Of a stretch of DNA of 64,000 nucleotides, positions 27,074 through 36,649 are shown one piece after another; positions within the stretch are counted from its first letter, which is position 1; each line of letters begins with the position of its first letter. The notes under the pieces are model-generated. The model made no database searches. It was not told the origin of the DNA and was given only the letters and a program-made list of their open reading frames with translations. This DNA comes from Glandiceps talaboti. Its lineage: Eukaryota > Hemichordata > Enteropneusta > Spengelidae. The stretch covers positions 6,772,501 through 6,836,500 of the forward strand of contig NC_135558.1 in NCBI RefSeq assembly GCF_964340395.1, in the 5' to 3' direction. The position numbers were made by a program, and so were the translations under genes.

Positions 27074-30000
27074 AGAGACACAGACACAGACACAGACACA
27101 GACACAGACACAGACACACATTCATGTATATGAAAGTGTCCATGTTTGTACACTCAGTATACAGATATATACACAGTTTCTCTTATCTCTCCAATGCATA
27201 AGCGTACAGTGTATGTATTTGCACATGAACATATGTTGCAGACTGCAAATGAGAAACTACAGAGAAGTGAGTTTCTCTAATGTCTAATTATATTACATGG
27301 CAACCAAAGAACCATATGGTGTAAACTAAGTTTTCTCAATGGATGCATGATATAGCATAGATTAGCAGGATGGCTATTATAATTTTGAATATCATTTGTA
27401 TAATAATCGTTATGGCCTGAATGTAGATTTTACTGAGCAAGATTGTATGGTGAAAGAGCCCAACGTTCACAGGGCCTGTAAGCCATACTATTGAGATCTA
27501 CAAAAACCCACATATATACTTAAAGTCAATTTCTTGATAATCAAATTTGACACGTGGTGCTCAAATTTTGGAAAAGGAAACTGATTTTTGCCTCAGTACA
27601 TGTATATTTGTTAGAAGTTAGTAAATCTTAGCAAAATCTATCCCAGTTCATGAGGCTTCTTAATGAGATTTGTCTCCAAAATTATTGAATTTGAACAAAT
27701 TTTATCAGAGTTACTACAGTGATGGGTTCTACATCAAAAGCAGAAGGACATGGTAAGAAGATAAAAGCAGTGCGTACAAAGTTGAAGAGCTTTTACAATT
27801 TACAATGACCCTCGTCTGTTTACATCACCACATCTGGGTGATCTGTCACTAACTGCTTGTACATGTATTGCAAGCACTGGCAAATGATTAATGTGGTTCA
27901 AATATTTTACACTAAAAGTGATTGGTTTGAAAAAATGTACTCAATCTGATTGGTTGCAAAGGGGAGTGATAATGTACATCAGCCTAGTTGACTATATTCA
28001 AATGAAGTCATTATGTAAATGAACACTCAAACTGATTGGTCACAATGGGGAGTGATAATGTACATCAGCCTAATTGACTATATTCAAATGAAGTCATTAT
28101 GTAAATGAACACTCAAACTGATTGGTCACAATGGGGAGTGATAATGTACATCAGCCTAATTGACTATATTCAAATGAAGTCATTATGTAAATGTGCCCTT
28201 CATTGAGATGATCACAAGAGTGACATAATTTACATATAGCCAATATTATGTAAATATCTACAAAAAGGTATGCTGATAACTGATATTGGGGTATGGCTAA
28301 ATTAATCATTTGCTGCTACTAGCATTATAAGTGGTTTGTTAAACAGCAAAGTAAAATCACAGATCTTGATATAAACATGTTACAAGGACTCCAACTAAAC
28401 TATGTCAACTGTATAGGAAAGAATGTACAAATAGATTAGTATAGAATGTCATTCAATCATCATCCAGTTTAGAGCCTTTCAAGTAATTTCTGTTTTAGAC
28501 CAAACATCTAATAAAAACCAACCTCAAAGGGCAGTACATCTATGTATGTGTAAAGTCACATATGAAGAATACCCATGATGGAGTTGAATGGTTAGAGTGC
28601 TTGGCTTGAAATCTGTAGGGTGCAGGTTTGAGCTCTGCCACTGTGCAGTTTGTTTCTGAATGTCTAAAGTCCTTGTGCATGAACTGAATCATGACTGTGT
28701 CTCAGTCAACCAAGCTGTATAGGACTTGGAGGATAGAAGTTGCATGTGACTTCTTTAATCCTATGCAGTTATAGAGGCTGTAATGGCATGTATGCTCCCA
28801 GGGGAGCTGAGCAAGTATAAAGGGCTGTACTGTTATAGGTAACTTATAGATCTGTGCTAGGGGTAATAATTGTAAGCCCATTGAACACAGAGTGGGAAAG
28901 CACTAAAACAAAAATTGGGAACAAATTATTATTCATTCAAATGTACCCTAACTTAGTAATGCAATTCACTGCTTATGACATGAATAATGAATTGAAGTGA
29001 AATGATGTTGACAAGGTGACTGGTACTTACCAACTTATGTGTATGTAGCATCTTAATAATCAACAACAGACATTGCATTACAGAATTTTAATTCCATAAA
29101 AAAATTGACATTCTACCATTGAAACCTACAATTTCAAAGGTAGGGTTAAGCCACTTACCGAGAAAAGCTGCAATTTCTGCATTATGTATATTTCTACCTC
29201 TGAAATCTACAATATCAATCAATGTACATGTAAGGGTTATATCACTTACCTATCTAAGTGAAAAGCTGCAATTTCTGCATCATGTATATTTCTACCTCTG
29301 AAATCTACAATTTCAATCAATGTACATATAAGGGTTATATCACTTACCTATCTAAGTGAAAAGCTGCAATTTCTGCATTATGTCTATCATAGCCACCATA
29401 TGGTGAACCACTAATAATATGATCTCTTGGATACCTGTAAAAAAAATATTGCAAAAAGAGACAAATTTTGAGATTAAAAAATGTACAACAATTATTTGTT
29501 TATACATTTTTTTTTATAGCTTTTTGCAATGTATTGAGTTACAAACACAGACTTGGTCTATGTTGTTTCACATTGATTTTTCAAGTAGGACACCATGATA
29601 AAAATTTTATAAATTAAAAATCCAACATGAATAACCAATCCTCATCCATATGGCCACTTTAAGCCAGATTTTCACTACTTCCACAAGGGTTGGTCTGAAA
29701 TTTGCTTCAATACAGTTCAGTAAATACCCATAACTACTTTGAGGTACATGTAATTGCCATTAGACATTACTTACATTCTCAATCTCAATAAAGCCAGATT
29801 TTCGCTAATTCCACAAGGGTTGGTCTGAAATTTGCTTCAGTAGATTTCAGCAAATACTTGCAACTTTGAGGTTTGTGACCATTTTATATAAACATACTTT
29901 AAATTCTCAATCTCAATAAAGCCAGATTTTTGCTAATTCCACAAGGGTTCATTTGAAATTTGCGTCAGTAGCTTTCAGAGAATACATGTAATCGCAACTT

Positions 30001-33000
30001 AGAGATTCATTCCTATTAAACTTACAATCTCAGCAAAACCAAATTTTCGCTATTTCACAACGGTTGGTTTGAACTTTGCTTCAACGGAGTTTAACAAATA
30101 CTTAACTACATGTAACTTGAGGTTCTTTCCACTTTACTTAAGCTTTTTGATCTCAGCAAGATTTTTAGCTAATACCACAGCGGTTGGTCTAAACTTCGAC
30201 AAACAGTGAAGTCGTGCCAATTTTCGAAGCCACCTTTGTGGTACATGTACAATGTAACAGTACATGTGCAATCCCATTAAATTTAAAGTTTACAAAAGTT
30301 TTCAATGTCAGTGGAGCCTGACTTTTTGCTACTTCCACAGGGATGTCTGAATTATGAGGAACAGCAAAGTCAAGTATTCTCACAGCCACCTTTTGAGGTT
30401 CATTCCCTATTAAACTTTACCTAAGTTCTCATCTTAAAATACACCCCAATTCTTGGCCTAATGATCTGGTGTATATCTCAAGTACCTCTATTTGTATGTC
30501 TACGTTTAGTATGTAAACATTTATTCATTACTTTTGGTACTGCCTGAGGATAAAGTCACTTTAACACTGTTATCAAATTACTGTGCACAAAATAAATACA
30601 GACACTGCAACTGTTGATATTGCTAGTAATGGCTTACATAAGAAGGCCTGCATAGACAGATAAAATAACAATCTGTGCACGAATGTAATATTTTGTCTAC
30701 ATAGAGAATCACATGATTTTACACTTGTGATCCAATAATAAATATCGTTTTTGTAAACATAAACACTAAAACTATCATGACATCATTTTAAACAAGTAAT
30801 AAACCCATAGACTTGTATGTTGTAGACTAGATACTATCCATGGCTTTGAATTTCTTCTCTCTGAATACTGGACTGGGGGGTGAAGAGAGATAGTGAGATT
30901 TGAAGCCACAGATACATTGTACCTCGAGACTAAGAACGTTGTGGTCACTATGTATAAAGAAGAACAGTATGCTCTACCTCTAATGACAGTTGACTGACAA
31001 AACTCTTTGTTGTGGATCAAAATTGGGTTTCCTTGTGAGTCACCCCATAGTATGCAATAGGAATTGGGGGGGGTCACAAAAAATTGCTATGTGTCAAATT
31101 GCACACCTAAGAAGAGTGTTAAAACATACATGTTTTCTTTTATAGTGACCACAGCGAGTCATGTGTCTGTGTTTGTTACATTTTCATTTTTCATCCATAC
31201 AAGTACCTTCTACTTTCTTTGAAAACATAAATGTTGATAGCAGAATGAATTACATCAAACTTTTAGAATAAAGTAGTTTTCATAACCACTGAATAAACAG
31301 GTATGTTAACTTTTTCACAAGAAATTACAAATATCTCCCAAGACATGAACAACATATCATTTTATCACACAGATTTAAAATTAATTGAAATTATTCAACA
31401 TAACATTGCAATATTTCTCACATACAAACGTCCCTGGACTCTCCTATTATTTTCTTAAGGGGACACTGTTACATTTTTGTATATGTAAAGTCCCTAGTGG
31501 TCAAGTTTTCACTCAGTACTGTCATTATCGCAATGGAAAGTCATTCTGTTCCACCTTATCACTATACTAAGTACTTCCATGTTACACATTGCCTAGAAAT
31601 CATAGAGATTGTCATATACCATGGAAGTCTAGCAACAATTTTTTTTGTATTTGCAGCATGTACATGCTTTAATATCCGAGGATCTCTGATTTAAATTCTT
31701 TTCTGCAATTTTACTTTTGATCATATCATAATAAGCCACATTTTTATTATCCAGAGTTAGCTGATGTCATTTGTGATACGATACAACCCATAACACCGAA
31801 GTAAAGCATTTTCTGTATGTACCACAATCATTTATAGCATCCACATCAAGTGTAAAAGTATACTGTTTCATTTGCTAATTGACCACTTTATAAAGGCCAT
31901 ATGCTCGGCTTGTAAATAAACCAGTGGAAACAGTATACTCTTACACTTGATATGAATGCTATAAATGAGTGTAGCACATAGAGAAAGTGCTTTACTTCAG
32001 TGTTACTAGTTGTATGATGACTTGGGACAGGACAACTTCCAGAATATGGTAATGACCAAGAATTAGGTCTGGATTGTATGCTAAGTATGTTTTGTGCATT
32101 CTAAATTTGACTTTCACATGTCCTTTACTTGTGAATCCCAGAGTGGTACTAGAATGCACTAAATTTACATTACATACAATGTAGAATACAAATGTATGTA
32201 AATATTCTTAATACTGTCCTGGAATGCAATTAGGGTCTATGGTCTTAGCCAGTAAGTTAATGACCACATGCAGGCAAAGTGCATTCAAATATTCACCATA
32301 TATGTACATGCAATGAGTCTTCAGGGAATTGTGTCAAAGTACAACATGACAATGACAGTGTATTACATCTACAAATGTATAGTCTGTGATGGAGACACTC
32401 ACAAAACAAAAACAAGAAATCATTTTTGCCAAATGTATTACGAGAAACTAAACACGGGTTTTGCATTGTCCCTATCTATCAAAAACCTTTGTTTTGTGTT
32501 TTCATTTTAAAGGTCTCACAAGTCTGCAGTTTCAGTGGACCTATCATACAGTTGGAAAATATATCAAGAAGTTAAGGAGTTGGATAAAGTTAGGATAATA
32601 ATCATGCTACAGAAAGAGTCCCTAAGTATGTACATTTATATCACCAACTGCAGGAATTTCATCATGCTGTATGTAGTCATCCCAAAATCTTTCACAACAT
32701 ACAATTTCACAAAGTCAGTGTTATCACACTTGAAAGCAAGTAGAATGAATAACTGCATATAATTAACAAGTCCATAGTTTACTTTCTCTTATAAACAATA
32801 AACATAATGAACACTAACAGATTAACATTCGGGAGTGCAATCTTTGTGCTTGGATTTTCCTGCTATTTTGGAACAGCTAGACTTCTTACATTTTGTAAAA
32901 AACATGTGAACTTGTGTTTCCATTGTAAACATGTTTAGGCAATCAATGTCATCCATCAAAGGGCAATGAACTCTAGCTGGGTAATTACTACCACAGACTT

Positions 33001-33975
33001 GGAACATGTGGGAAAAAGTTGGATTTGCTTACTTCACAGGGACCTAATATTTCATCTGATAAAATCTGCAGAGATGGGACGACTTGAAACACTGATAAAG
33101 CACAGACCATTAAAGAGTCACTGCATAAAGTTTAAAGGCTGTTACAATCAGCAAACTTACACAAACACCAAATGCAAATTAGTCTGAGGAAACCATACAA
33201 AAGGCCTTTTCAAAAAACACTATAGAAAAGTCAAACATAACATTGCGGTTGGTTTCTTGACACGTGTCTGGCAAAACTTCCTTTTTGACACATCTCGACA
33301 TGACATTGCTTCAGTAAACTGTTCAGTGCTGTCATACTGACAGTGATTGTGTAAAGTATACAAAACACACATTGCTCCCACAAGTAGATACCAGTGTAGC
33401 TCCGGAAATACTTATCTAAAACTACTAACATCCATGGCTTTAGCAAGTAGGGTTGATGACCCTACCACTTTTCAAAAACAAACTTACCTCATTGGTTTAA
33501 AGACCACATGCTGACCACCTTCTAGAGTTAACATAGCTTTGAGTTGTGTTCCTTTATAACCAACATCAGCACGTGTAATTTTTGCTGTCGCCATTGCATG
33601 CAAGACAGTTCCTAAATCTGGAGCAATAGGTGGATAAATCTCTCTCGACTTCACCCAGCCTTCAGCAAGTCTCCAGATGTCTTCTATATTTTCAAATCCA
33701 TGATCCTCCACTTCATCCTCACTATCAGGAAAGTTGAGGTCTCTATCAAGTCTTCTCTTCCCACCAACCACATTAGCATTTAAGTCAGGTATAAACATGT
33801 TACCGTCGTCATCCTCCACAAGAATTTTCTCAAAATGGGGCTGAGCATGCCTCTGTTGTATTGACATTTGTACGTTACTTGCGATGGCTTCATTGGAGTC
33901 CAAGGATAAGATCATCCACACGACAGCCATTACACACGCAAAGAACACAATTACTAACTTCTGTTTTAGCTTCAT
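16255..33975 (-). CDS. FAM20B: FAM20B-type glycosaminoglycan xylosylkinase, 7 coding exons
   Basis: Exons 33488-33975, 29348-29434, 19458-19570, 18977-19148, 17890-18081, 17401-17460 and 16255-16474 join in phase to 443 aa. The family phosphorylates the xylose O2 in the proteoglycan linker tetrasaccharide in the Golgi, licensing chain elongation (established for vertebrate FAM20B). The start MKLKQK followed by a hydrophobic segment (about 8-24) matches the vertebrate type II anchor. Visible kinase features are GYKGTQLK (139-146), FKP with the presumed beta-3 Lys160, GYDRHNAE in exon 2, the Cys-rich [12 protein letters not shown] block in exon 4, GNADRHHYE with presumed catalytic Asp327, and LDNAKSFG with metal-binding Asp347. 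Closer to FAM20B than FAM20C throughout. An acidic insertion in the stem makes it about 30 aa longer than human FAM20B. No lesion seen. Confidence 0.93.
16748..16835. repeat. Short copy of the GGGGAGTGATAA dispersed repeat family
   Basis: Minus-orientation fragment with the shared order CATTTACATAATG, TTCATTTGAAT, CACTCCCCACTGTGACCAAT. It resembles the copies at 23255-23530 and 27930-28385. Confidence 0.6.
17401..17460 (-). CDS. FAM20B: FAM20B exon 6
   Basis: Sixty-base exon between TTTTTAG| and |GTAAGT. It encodes [20 protein letters not shown], directly after DNAK, including the conserved Cys pair of the family. Confidence 0.92.
17890..18081 (-). CDS. FAM20B: FAM20B exon 5 (catalytic core)
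   Basis: Acceptor TTTTACAG|ATGG, donor AAAAG|GTAAAT. Encodes aa 287-351 with [29 protein letters not shown] and LDNAK, that is, the catalytic and metal-binding Asp residues. Confidence 0.95.
18161..18225. repeat. (CTGT)n-rich microsatellite in FAM20B intron 4
   Basis: Imperfect CTGT/TTTG/CTGC tetranucleotide array about 80 bases upstream of exon 5 in gene sense. Confidence 0.85.
18977..19148 (-). CDS. FAM20B: FAM20B exon 4
   Basis: Acceptor TTTTCAG|AAAACAAC, donor GCAAG|GTCAGA (a weak but usable GT). Encodes aa 230-287: [25 protein letters not shown] and [14 protein letters not shown], all diagnostic of FAM20B. Confidence 0.93.
19364..19406. repeat. (CA)n microsatellite in FAM20B intron 3
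   Basis: CA dinucleotide array, about 50 bases past the exon 3 donor in gene sense. Confidence 0.85.
19458..19570 (-). CDS. FAM20B: FAM20B exon 3
   Basis: Acceptor TTCCGTAG|AATT, donor TTCAG|GTATACC. Encodes aa 192-230 with [17 protein letters not shown], matching the RAPLVVGR block of the family. Confidence 0.92.
20177..20430. mobile_element. MITE-like element, 254 bp
   Basis: GAATAGGGAACTTGCAA at 20177-20193 is perfectly inverted at the right end, finishing at 20430. There is no open frame. The ends and size fit a non-autonomous DNA transposon; no convincing target duplication was found, so the superfamily is unknown. Confidence 0.65.
21040..21160. repeat. ~30-bp minisatellite
   Basis: About four diverged units of the type ATTGTGCCTGCACATTTTGA, with the block GCACATTTTGAG repeated. 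Confidence 0.75.
22170..22530. repeat. 46-bp minisatellite, 8 units
   Basis: CTAGTTCC recurs every 46 bases (first interval 47) from 22174. Each unit carries GGTATC(A/G)TTAC(C/G)ATTTACACC and a CTCCACTCACAGT end. Confidence 0.9.
23255..23530 (-). repeat. Dispersed repeat, minus-orientation copy
   Basis: Inverted relative to 27930-28385. Shared landmarks in order are the octamer-like GTAAAATCAC/GTGATTTTGC, ACAAACCACTT, TTATCAGCATACC, TAGATATTTA, CATAATGACTTCATTTGAATA and CACTCCCCACTGTGACCAATC. No coding capacity. Confidence 0.75.
24690..24985. repeat. Degenerate minisatellite
   Basis: Loose repeats of CCCACCA(T/C)..AT(A/G)GGGAGGTTATGT with a period of about 35-40 bases; strongly diverged. 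Confidence 0.5.
25359..25527. mobile_element. hAT-like MITE with 5-bp flanking duplication
   Basis: Begins CAGTGTTTTTGTTAAGG and ends, as reverse complement, CAGTGTTTTTTGCTAACG. GAAGT lies immediately outside both ends (25354-25358 and 25528-25532). The CAGTG terminus resembles hAT elements, but hAT insertions usually duplicate 8 bp, so the superfamily is tentative. It is 169 bp and non-coding. Confidence 0.65.
26186..26490. repeat. Fold-back repeat locus related to 29505-29662
   Basis: The left part (TTAAAGTGGTCATATGGATGAG ... ATCAATGTGAAA) is an inverted copy of about 29560-29662. The right part (TTTTTTGCAATGTATTGA ... GACTTGGTCTAT) is a direct copy of about 29518-29600. The locus therefore looks like two copies joined in opposite orientation. 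Confidence 0.65.
27017..27119. repeat. (CA)n plus (CAGACA)n microsatellite
   Basis: A CA array followed by a GA step and a hexanucleotide CAGACA array. Confidence 0.95.
27930..28385 (+). repeat. Dispersed repeat, plus-orientation copy with internal 86-bp triplication
   Basis: Same family as 23255-23530, inverted. The part GTGATAATGTACATCAGCCT...AATGAAGTCATTATGTAAATG is present three times with a period of 85-86 bases (27966, 28052, 28137). The right part (TATGCTGATAACTG, GTGGTTTGTTAAACAGCAAAG, AAAATCACAGA) occurs once. Confidence 0.8.
28576..28915 (+). mobile_element. tRNA-derived SINE in FAM20B intron 2
   Basis: A pol III A box (TGGTTAGAGTGC, 28589-28600) and B box (GGTTTGAGCTC, 28625-28635) sit at tRNA-like spacing. 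They are followed by a roughly 270-base body with GTGTCTCAGTCAACCAAGCT, then GGTAATAATTGTAAGCCCATTGAACACA, a tail pattern reminiscent of deuterostome SINEs. It lies antisense to FAM20B. The left boundary and any target duplication are uncertain. Confidence 0.7.
29159..29199 (-). pseudogene. Truncated copy of FAM20B exon 2 (copy 3)
   Basis: Carries the exon 2 core encoding NAEIAAF and a GTAAGTG donor, with an upstream TTTCAG acceptor-like end. Relative to copy 2 it has lost the bases for HLDR. A 41-base exon would shift the frame. Confidence 0.6.
29250..29297 (-). pseudogene. Partial copy of FAM20B exon 2 (copy 2), possible 48-nt alternative exon
   Basis: Identical over the last 36 or so bases to the end of exon 2 and keeps the same GATAG|GTAAGTG donor. 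Upstream, TTTCAG|AGG provides an acceptor-like site. The 48 bases start and end in the phase required to be inserted after exon 2, which would add 16 residues ending [11 protein letters not shown]. Whether it is used is unknown; it may be a decoy or simply a duplication scar. Confidence 0.55.
29348..29434 (-). CDS. FAM20B: FAM20B exon 2
   Basis: Acceptor TTTTTTACAG|GTAT, donor GATAG|GTAAGTG. Encodes aa 163-192: [20 protein letters not shown] followed by [10 protein letters not shown], matching FAM20B closely. Confidence 0.94.
29505..29662. repeat. Dispersed repeat related to the 26.2-kb locus
   Basis: Shares TTTTTGCAATGTATTGA, GACTTGGTCTATG and CTCATCCATATGGCCACTTTAA with 26186-26490. It lies just upstream of exon 2 in gene sense. 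Confidence 0.6.
29655..30440. repeat. Diverged tandem repeat, ~120-bp unit, about 6 copies
   Basis: The block AAGCCAGATTTTCGCTA, (T/C)CCACAAGGGTTGGTCTGAAA, TTTGCTTCA recurs at about 29661, 29791, 29919, 30037, 30158 and 30315. Divergence increases to the right. It is intronic (FAM20B intron 1). Confidence 0.75.
31781..32015. mobile_element. 235-bp fold-back (palindromic) element
   Basis: The arms start ATACAAC...AACACCGAAGTAAAGCA on the left. The right-end reverse complement reads ATACAAC...AACACTGAAGTAAAGCA, and pairing continues through CATTTATAGCAT, ATCAAGTGTAA and GTATACTGTTTC. The loop is short and there is no open frame. It is a likely MITE in FAM20B intron 1. Confidence 0.65.
33488..33975 (-). 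CDS. FAM20B: FAM20B exon 1 (start, membrane anchor, stem, first kinase strands)
   Basis: Starts at ATG 33973-33975 (MKLKQK, matching the vertebrate start). In-frame upstream codons exist to 34101, but that extension is not conserved. It encodes the anchor (about 8-24), a long acidic stem including [12 protein letters not shown], then [25 protein letters not shown] and VVFKPM. Donor ATGAG|GTAAGT. Confidence 0.92.
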
Positions 33976-34936
33976 TATAAGGGACATTATCCGCATTGCA
34001 CTTTCCGCATTGATATGAAATCCAAAACAAAATTCAAATTTTTCACTGACTAGCTTATCAGGTATAGAGTTGTTGTGTTGGAACCCAGCATGTATATGCA
34101 ATCTTACAAACAGCTGTTCAGTTAATAGCCTATGGCCCAGGGTCTGATTTAGAGAGTCTGAGTCTTTGTGTTCATGTTCCTAGAAGAATGTAAGCCTAGT
34201 GCAGTTATGTAATGGCTGCTTGAGTTGTGATAAGACTTTGCAAATCATTCTGCATCCCATACATATATTAACGACCTGAAACCACACAATGGAGTACACC
34301 GTCAGAGGGTAGCTTATCCCTTCTCGCAACCCTATAGCATTATATAACAGGTTGTTTAGCCATTCTCACTTTCCTCTTTTCTCTTCACTTGGAGTCACTT
34401 TGATTGGACAACAATATCATGTATATGTAAAACTGGGGTTCAATCCATGGCTGAAAGGTCATTTGAAAGGTCAACTTGACTATTCCCTGGACATTTGCAG
34501 ACCGAATCAAGTACACACCAATCTCGATCACACACCACTGCAGTGAGGAAGTCTGGTCAAAGCTGAAATGAATTACTGTAAGTTAGACAGACAAACCTAT
34601 GACTACTTTATCTGACTGCTGCTAAGAGAGCTTTTGAAAAGATTTAGACTGGTTTATGTTCTGAGTACACTATAATTAGCAGACATTATCCTTCATCTAC
34701 TATGCCTTATCATAATAGGATACCGTTTTAACAAGTTATAAACATCAACAACTGAAAACTATGGGAAAATATGATGTTCATATCTATGAACCATACAAAA
34801 ATAAATTTTGGCTAAATTTGAAATAAATAAATTATCAGTAATATCCATATTAATAATAATATAAAAAGTAAGAACCATTGGAACCCTTGAGTTGAGTTTT
34901 GTTATATATGCACACATTACAGACAGACATGCATGC

Positions 34937-35078
34937 ATGAGTGCACACACACATACATACATACATACATACATACATACATACATACATACATACATAC
35001 ATACATACATACATGCACGCACATATGCACGCATGCACGCACGCACACACACACACACAAATACATACATACATACAT

Positions 35079-35125
<47 letters not shown>

Positions 35126-35249
35126 TACATACATACATACATACATACATACATACATACATACATACATACATACATACATACATACATACATACATAC
35201 ATACATACATACATACATACATACATACATACATACATACATACATACA
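34937..35249. repeat. (CATA)n compound microsatellite
   Basis: Long CATA tetranucleotide array with CGCA/CACA interruptions, about 310 bases. All large open frames here are repeat translations. Confidence 0.97.
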
Positions 35250-35996
35250 AAAATAATGAAAATGTCCTTGAATGGATAGAGAATTTGGTATGAATATGTG
35301 TACAATAGCTAGAATCGAAACATCAATAGCTATCATATAAACAAATGGACATGTCCCAATAAACAGATTCACCTACAAAAAGGAAGTTGATCAGACACCA
35401 ACCACATAGAGACAGATATAATCAAGAATACATGTGTACTTTCACTGGAATTATATGACTGTTTTTTTTTTGTCTATTAATAACCATATAATAGTGATAT
35501 TTTATGCAAAGTATTGCAGACGAAAGGTTAATGTATAAGCGCGCACTATTAATTTGTCTCGGGAGTTGGAGAATATCGCCTTGGGGTTCACTAACACAAC
35601 TGCGAGTTTTGTACGTAGGCACACGAACACTTGAATCACTGGATAACTAGATAATAATACTATCACAGTTGGACATTATCTCTCACCAAGTTTAGAGACA
35701 TGGCAAGCAATCCGTGAGCATTCTATGTATGTGGTGATACATAAAACAATAGACAAGTTTGGTAAAGTTAACTTCATAGGAATGAATGAACGCATATGTA
35801 TCTGCCCGGTGAATCACTCCCATAACGACGTCTCACTGTCGACATTTGTTCCATATGCTACTAACGCAAAGACTGTCTTTTCATCTTCGCAATCGCTCCT
35901 ACTCACCTCGTACTGCGTGTCTGCGTTGCCTGTCAACCATACGCTCTTCACGTCTTTTCAACCATGGACAAAAGTAGTCACAATGGATAAAACTAC

Positions 35997-36040
35997 CTGC
36001 AGAACTACCAACAACATTAATACTTCGCCATCTTGTACCC
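35997..36040 (-). promoter_or_regulatory. Candidate FAM20B core promoter / non-coding first exon
   Basis: On the minus strand CAAGATGGCG (36026-36035) is a perfect YY1-type element of the kind found just downstream of start sites in TATA-less housekeeping promoters. Thirty bases downstream CTGCAG|GTAGTT (36000-35995) could be a first-exon donor. It implies a 5' UTR intron of about 2 kb before the coding exon. This is an inference only. Confidence 0.35.
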
Positions 36041-36420
36041 TTTAAGTTGATGTAAGTTATTGCTGACATGACCAACTAAGCTAGGCTAGGTAGATCTTCA
36101 CAGCATCTGACTGGTTAAAATTAGGGGGCGCTTTATGTATTGTACACGACATAGAAGCGCGACAGGAAGGAATACTGACTATGCATCGATATTTTGTAGT
36201 TATTGTTTGCTTTGAATAAATATATTATACGATACCTATCAGTATATGATCATGCCACGATTACCAGTAATTGGTTCGTCTAGGTTACTCATAATGGGGT
36301 CCCATCGTCGTAAACCATTGCCTCTTTTACGGCACCGTCCGTAAGCAGAAAAATTGTACTCTAGCCTAGCGAGAATGCGCCATCCACAATATTTTCCCCA
36401 ATGTGGCTACTAGAAAGTAA

Positions 36421-36605
36421 GAGCGTCAATTTAATTACAAATGCGATTTTAATTAGCTAGTAGGCGTGCCATCTACAATTTGTTGGAATTCAGATCTTGA
36501 AGCGTCTCTTTAATTAAAAAACGTAATTTAATTAACTTCTGTGTGTTCCGTCTAATCCTTATTCTTATGACAGTATCGATTTAATTAAAATGCAATTGAA
36601 TTAAA
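36421..36605. repeat. Diverged tandem repeat with clustered TAATTA motifs
   Basis: Three diverged units of about 70-80 bases each carry TTTAATTA followed about 10 bases later by a second (T)TTAATTA or related sequence. Five exact TAATTA hexamers occur, at about 36432, 36449, 36510, 36529 and 36571. The cluster lies about 0.4 kb upstream of the proposed FAM20B start. Confidence 0.55.
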
Positions 36606-36649
36606 CTGTTGCTCACTGCAAATGGCGTTTACACACAATAAAAGTTTTG

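Larger units (their letters stand above)
19571..29347 (-). other. FAM20B intron 2 (9.8 kb)
   Basis: Large intron without a recognisable nested gene. It holds MITE-like elements (20177-20430, 25359-25527), minisatellites (about 21040-21160, 22170-22530, 24690-24985), inverted copies of a dispersed repeat (23255-23530 and 27930-28385), a fold-back locus near 26.2-26.5 kb, a SINE at 28576-28915 and the exon 2 fragment copies at 29159-29297. Confidence 0.8.

Noticed and set aside
33976-34101. N-terminal extension of FAM20B to an upstream in-frame start
   Set aside because: The extension is not membrane-anchor-like and is absent from the family; MKLKQK at 33975 matches the conserved start.
34759-35372. 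Overlapping frames up to 163 codons
   Set aside because: Translations of the CATA array in several frames on both strands.
35725-36045. 106-codon plus-strand frame
   Set aside because: No domain, no signal peptide, and it overlaps the proposed FAM20B promoter on the other strand.
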